Of a stretch of DNA of 64,000 nucleotides, positions 59,146 to 64,000 are shown piece by piece. Under the pieces are notes generated by a model that was given only the letters and a program-made list of their open reading frames with translations, ran no database searches and was not told the origin of the DNA. Both the position numbers and the translations under genes were made by a program. Position 1 is the first letter of the stretch. Each line of letters begins with the position of its first letter. Location of the stretch: assembly GCF_963678635.1 (NCBI RefSeq), contig NC_087062.1, positions 89,253,845 to 89,317,844 of the forward strand, written 5' to 3'. Origin of the DNA: Symsagittifera roscoffensis. Taxonomy: Eukaryota; Xenacoelomorpha; Acoela; Convolutidae.

Positions 59146-60019
59146 TATAGACCCGAGAGGTTATAGCCCCATTTGACCGTTTTTCAGAGTTTTTTTTTGG
59201 TTCTAATTTGGTTCAGCCTTCATTAGGGCTGACCGCCGAAAAGAGCAATTTGTCTCAAAGACATACCGGTTCTTGTGGCCAGCTTGCGCCAAAATAAATT
59301 ATAATCGGGGCTCAATATTGTTGAAAGTATGAACGAGATTTTTGGACTTTGGATTATTTTACTGTTTGTATTGACGACATGAGTGGTTTGTAATGCCAAA
59401 AATACAAATAAAGTTTTTTTGTCTAACCAATGTTTCCTAGTTACAGATATTGAGCGAACATACTTTATTAATCGCTGCATTCTTAATTGACGATTTGAAG
59501 GGCGAAATGTTTGAGAGGCGAAACGTGCAAATACATTCATTAAGGGTGAAATGTGCGAGAAGCGAAATGTGTGAATACCACTATAGTGGACTGTAGAACT
59601 GATTTATACTATTTCTTGGAAAATCAGTAGTTGCTAGCAGTCTCCTTCGGCAAACAAGATGCTGGTTTAAGGTGGTTTTGCTGGCTTTTTTGACAACTTT
59701 GGTCTTATCTCAAAAAACTTCAAACTTTCAATTCCGAAAAAAACTATTACTTTTGGCAAAAATTTTACTGTGAATCTTGTTTTGTACGTATACTGGCAAT
59801 TTTGGAATTGAAGTTTCCTCTTTGACTAAATTGTGCTAAATTATGCCCATTTGTTGCAGTATCTTCGCTAGAGCGGCAATTATTCCGAGAAACAAACAAT
59901 CGTAACTGCTTTGAGCTAAGATAGTTTAGTGAATTTGAGCAAGAAACGTGAAACTTCTTGCAAAAAAGAGAAGAAAAACCATGTTTTCGATAAGTTTATC
60001 AACAGATATCAACAGGATC
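59146..60019. other. Non-coding DNA
   Basis: Apart from a short GCGAAATGT-type motif repeated near 59505-59570, I see nothing I can name. Confidence 0.45.
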
Positions 60020-60265
60020 TATAAGTTTCTCGAGGGGGGGTCGGATTTTCAAAAAAAAATTTTAAATTTTGTCGACCCTTTTTTTGGTCGACTAAATTGA
60101 TTTTCTGAGCTCTCCCAAACCACTATGAAGACACTAATTTCAGCAATTTTACTCGTTATTAGGCATTTTTTGGAAAATTTCGACCAAAAAAATGCGCTTT
60201 TTTCGGCGCGCACTCACTCTTCAAAATTAGTATAGATTAGCACCGAAGGCGGGGTGCCTTTAGTA
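60020..60265 (-). mobile_element. hAT-type MITE remnant
   Basis: Reverse-complemented, it follows the MITE at 16176-16585: GTCGACC segments, GAGCTC, the A-rich centre, GGCGCGC and TATACTAATT-like bases, then GCACC next to a GC-rich block. The termini are diverged. Confidence 0.65.
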
Positions 60266-63200
60266 AGTTTTTAGGTTCCGTCAGCAAATAAGGATATCTC
60301 AAAATAGTACAAAGGTGGGAATATCTTCTCAGGTTCTGATGAAAAAGTAGGTGCACTACAGATTTGTCAAAACAGCCAATATGATGTCATTCTAAAATCA
60401 ATTCCGCCATAATTTGTTTGGGCTGCTAAAAACTTTTTAGGACAAAATTCCGATGTTAAGTCTAAAAAAAAACAAAAAAAAGTTGGAGTTTTGTTTTATC
60501 TGTCTAAATTAGGGCAACGAGAGTCAGTCTTAATGCGAGATGAAATTTAGTGATTCATTCTAGCAGTCCCTTTCTGGTACTTCTTTCCGTCATCGATTTT
60601 TGGTCGAGATTATAAACTAAATCCAGCGCAAAATCTTCCATTTTTTAAGGGCTTTAAAGGGTTTTTAAAAGGGTCAGCGTCAAAAATTTGAGCAGTTTTC
60701 TTTTCAAATTGCACCATCCCCCTTGAAAATATCTAAGCCCATCACAAGTAGCGCCAGGCGCGGATCTACAATTTTCTCAAGGTGGGGTCTGGCGGAAAAA
60801 AATTCAAACACTTTGTTAACTTTCATTGAGTCAATCAAATTGATTATTGGATGCCTCCAAAAACACTGCTAAGAACAATTCAAAAATTAAGTTTTCTCAG
60901 CTCACGATGATGACTGTTACATCTTTTTATGTATTTTTGGTTTTGTCATGGTACCACCTTGTAGAATATTCAAGTAATATAGCCGTACCTTCTAGCCTTC
61001 TTTGCTAAATTATGCTGCTTTATTTTCTGGTACGTAAGTTCTGGATTTTACGTAAGTAATTTGGTTGATTCACGATCGTGCTATGACGCCAAGAATAGAC
61101 GTGCTATGAGTTTTAATGCTTACAACAATTTTTAAATTTTTTCTATCGAGCCGTAGGTAAAAAAAATAGTTGTAAAACATTATATCACGTGTATTGCTTA
61201 TGCGAATTTTTTTTTCTAATCCAAAAATAGTGATAAATTGAATTTAAAAAGTCAGCAAAAAGTTTGCTGCCTTTTCAAACCCTCAAATGCTGGAAACAAA
61301 TGTTTGAAAAATAGCGAGAAAACGAACAAAAAAGCCTCACAATTTTTTATCGCTTAAAATTTTCCTTGAAGCGTGTCCACTTGTTAGCAAAACTTTACTT
61401 TCTTATTCGTTTTAGTCAGTTAGGGCAAACAAATTTTATGGTAATTTTTACTCAATTTTGCGGGGGTCATAATAATTTGAAAGCTACATTAAACCATATT
61501 TTGCGAATAAGATCAACACTGTTTACCTTTAAACTTCAGTTTATTTCACTAGCGTTACTTCAAGGGCAACAAATCTGAAAGACCGTTTGCTCACTTATAT
61601 TCTGCTTCTGCTTTCATTCCTTTTATTTTGACTTGCAGTTCAAATAATCTGTCAAATCGAAATTTTGGCCCAGTCGAATTTCTACCCAGACTAAATGTAT
61701 GCGTAAGACCCCGAGACAAGTGATGCGAAATAGCCCGAATCGAGAGAGTTATCTCAACACAATATACACATATTTCAGTTGGGCAGCTCATATAGGATCC
61801 CCCAAGGACCAAAAGGCATTCTAAAAATAGTTCAACTAAAGCTTGATTTTTATCATACCTACCATGAAGTTAGGCCAAGTTAATATTGCATACCATTAAC
61901 ATTATAGCCTCGACCATCTATTTGTCAAAAGCAAGATTTTGTTTATACTTTTGGTGTTGATAGAAAACCCTCTGCAAATATTTCTCTCAAGTGTTATTTA
62001 GGAGTTTACTTGTTGGGTTCCAAAATTAGATTTCCGACTTCGCCTTTCTGAAAGGCAGACTAAATACACGTAGCAAACCCGTCTACTGGTTATTATTAAA
62101 TGCGGTAAAAGAGGCCGATTTGAAGCCTAGTGGGCTCAAAAATTTTCACTTTCACTTTATATAACCCTAGGGAAGTCAAAGTACAGCGCTACCAGCTAGG
62201 GTTGTATAATATATTCTGCTTCCTGGAAACACAATTGATATTATTGATCGTCCCAGCTTTACTCCAGCTCAATTCTGAATCGCAGCACGGCAAAATAGTA
62301 CCATACTATACCATTATTTTCACTGTGCTTTGTTAAACTAAACGTTACCATGGAAAAAGACTTTTACGTGTTATAATTTATTTCCTTCTTTGTCTGACTC
62401 TGATATCATTATTATAACAACTTATTACCAAAAATCGTCTGTCTGCGTTGTTAGGTCCACTTTCCATATACAGCAACGCTCTTTCCATTCACGGCGTTTG
62501 ATTCGTTTAATACTAAAAATGCTTTTTTTCTCAAGACTTTCATACGAAAAAGAGAGACAATAATATATAGCAGAGAACATTTCGCTTTAAAAGGTTCCGA
62601 GGAATATTTCCTTTCCAATTAGTTGTACACAAAAGGTTCCCTTAATAGCCATAGGCATATTTTGCCCACAAGTAAATTTTAATCAGTGGTTTTTACAGCA
62701 CTTTTGAACTTCTTTGATACTCAACAGAAGCTTTAAACAGGATTCAGTTTGATGCGTAAAAGGAGCGAGGGAAAAATAATGCAGAGGTCCGCGGCGTCTA
62801 CGGGAAAAGAAAAGTAAGTTAACCTCCAGACATTTTTGGCATCTCGCCATTTTATTGATAGATTGAACAAACAATCTTTTCCTCATTTTTCCACAGGCAT
62901 TATCGCGTTTCTTAGCAAAGCTTTTTTTTACATGAATTTATATTTTCTATCGAAACCAATAGGCATGTGCTAGATTCTCCACCCTATAATGTTTTCAAAA
63001 CCAGTGCTGAAAGATTAAAATTGTAATCATGTTCAAGCAACAATGATTCTGTACCAAAAATGCTTCAGCTCCGAATACCAGTAGCGGATTTAGGTGAGGC
63101 GGGGGGGGGGGGGTTTCGGATCTCTGTTTCCATTGATCAGGGATCTGAGCTCCCTTGTTGACCTCCATGCTATAAAAATATTTGTCTTACAGTTCCTTAC

Positions 63201-64000
63201 AAAAAAAGCTTATCATACAACTTTATGCATGAGTTCTATCAAAAAAATGCTCATATTACCATATATAAAAATTTTATGACTAGCATTTTTTCAACTATTT
63301 TCTTTTCAGAAGTCTATCGTAAAGGTTTTTAAGTAAGCTTAAATGAACTTACAGCGGGTTTCAATTGAATGAGATCATATTGGTCATCACACTTAAAACT
63401 TTTGGGGATAAAAAACCTTATCATACATTTTCCATTTATGAAAATGGTATGATAAACATTTTTTCTGTTACTGAATCCATAACTGAGGGAAAAAATTTCA
63501 AATCTCAGATCAGTCGCTATGCCAGTTTTATGAACAAAAAAAATATTTTTCAAGTTCTTGCATATAAAGCAGCCCATGCACAGTCGTTCTACATTTTTTT
63601 TTTAAAAAGGTCACAATGAAGGTTCCCTGTGATGGAAGAGTTTGTAGTTTTCAGTTTAAGATAAAAGTTTATAACCAAAATCTGTTCAATTTGTAGCCAT
63701 ATCCAAAACATTGCATTTTTGTTATAATTTTGCGAGAAATTCAATTTTTATCTTTGTTGGTATCTATCAATTCGTAGTTAAATCTGCGATTTTAATGCCT
63801 TTTAACTTGTTGGATTTCTCATCTGAAAAATTTTTGGTTCTGTATTTAGGGGAGAAAAAATAAATATAAAGCGAAATATAAAAATTTACATATCAAAGAT
63901 GCTTGTCATCCAAATCCAGAGTATGGAAACATTTTAAAGTAATTGCAATCTTCCAAAACAATCAAATGATCTTTTCCAAAGAACCAAAAATAAGGATTCG
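60266..64000. other. Non-coding DNA with scattered MITE-like ends
   Basis: CAGGCGCGGATCTACA at about 60754 and CAGTAGCGGATTTAGG at 63079, the latter next to a G12 run, resemble hAT-MITE left termini. Other frames, including 63365-63619, show no family signal. I see no supported gene. Confidence 0.45.

Noticed and set aside
63365-63619. 84-codon plus-strand frame
   Set aside because: No family signal; it overlaps an equally open minus-strand frame in AT-rich DNA.

Overview
The window is nuclear DNA of an invertebrate animal. The support is an Antennapedia-superclass homeobox gene, a RING plus B-box (TRIM-like) gene, GT-AG introns, a tRNA-derived SINE, and metazoan mobile elements of the Maverick/Polinton, Ty3/gypsy, BEL/Pao and hAT types. 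The DNA is AT-rich with long homopolymer runs and short interstitial repeats. I cannot assign a phylum from sequence alone. Most of the window is mobile or repetitive; only two loci look like host genes.

Region 1 (1-11.9 kb) is one Maverick/Polinton virus-like element, cut by the left window edge. Tightly packed genes run integrase, penton-like protein, pX-like core peptide, F54H12.2-like putative major capsid protein and adenain-type cysteine protease. A minus-strand block of unknown proteins follows, then a 1.65 kb non-coding spacer with a three-way-junction palindrome, then a protein-primed family B DNA polymerase with two introns. The polymerase has two in-frame stops and the capsid and integrase regions have frameshifts, so the copy is decayed. 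No packaging ATPase is visible. One minus-strand protein carries an HUH-like motif, which raises the possibility of a rolling-circle-type nickase in this element.

Region 2 (11.9-33.5 kb) is built from duplications. A 1.1 kb direct repeat flanks a 15-bp-stem hairpin and runs into a 200-N assembly gap. Next is a 4.8-5 kb segmental duplication (15569-20520 and 25156-29932), each copy holding a homeobox gene and a hAT-type MITE. A 3'-truncated Ty3/gypsy retrotransposon lies exactly between the copies. The right homeobox copy is intact; the left has a nonsense codon, a frameshift and loss of homeodomain Arg53.

Region 3 (30-45 kb) is mainly non-coding. It contains three copies of a ~0.5 kb hairpin-ended element, one with a preserved empty site, plus local direct duplications, a CpG-rich short-period repeat and a two-exon RING/B-box gene (39.4-42.6 kb) with a SINE in its intron.

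Region 4 (45.05-57.5 kb) is a ~12.4 kb degenerate satellite of ~63 bp monomers with higher-order structure, interrupted once by a 538 bp TIR transposon whose empty site survives in another part of the array. Region 5 (57.5-64 kb) holds a decayed BEL/Pao integrase fragment, a tRNA-like sequence, hAT-MITE remnants and otherwise unrecognised DNA.
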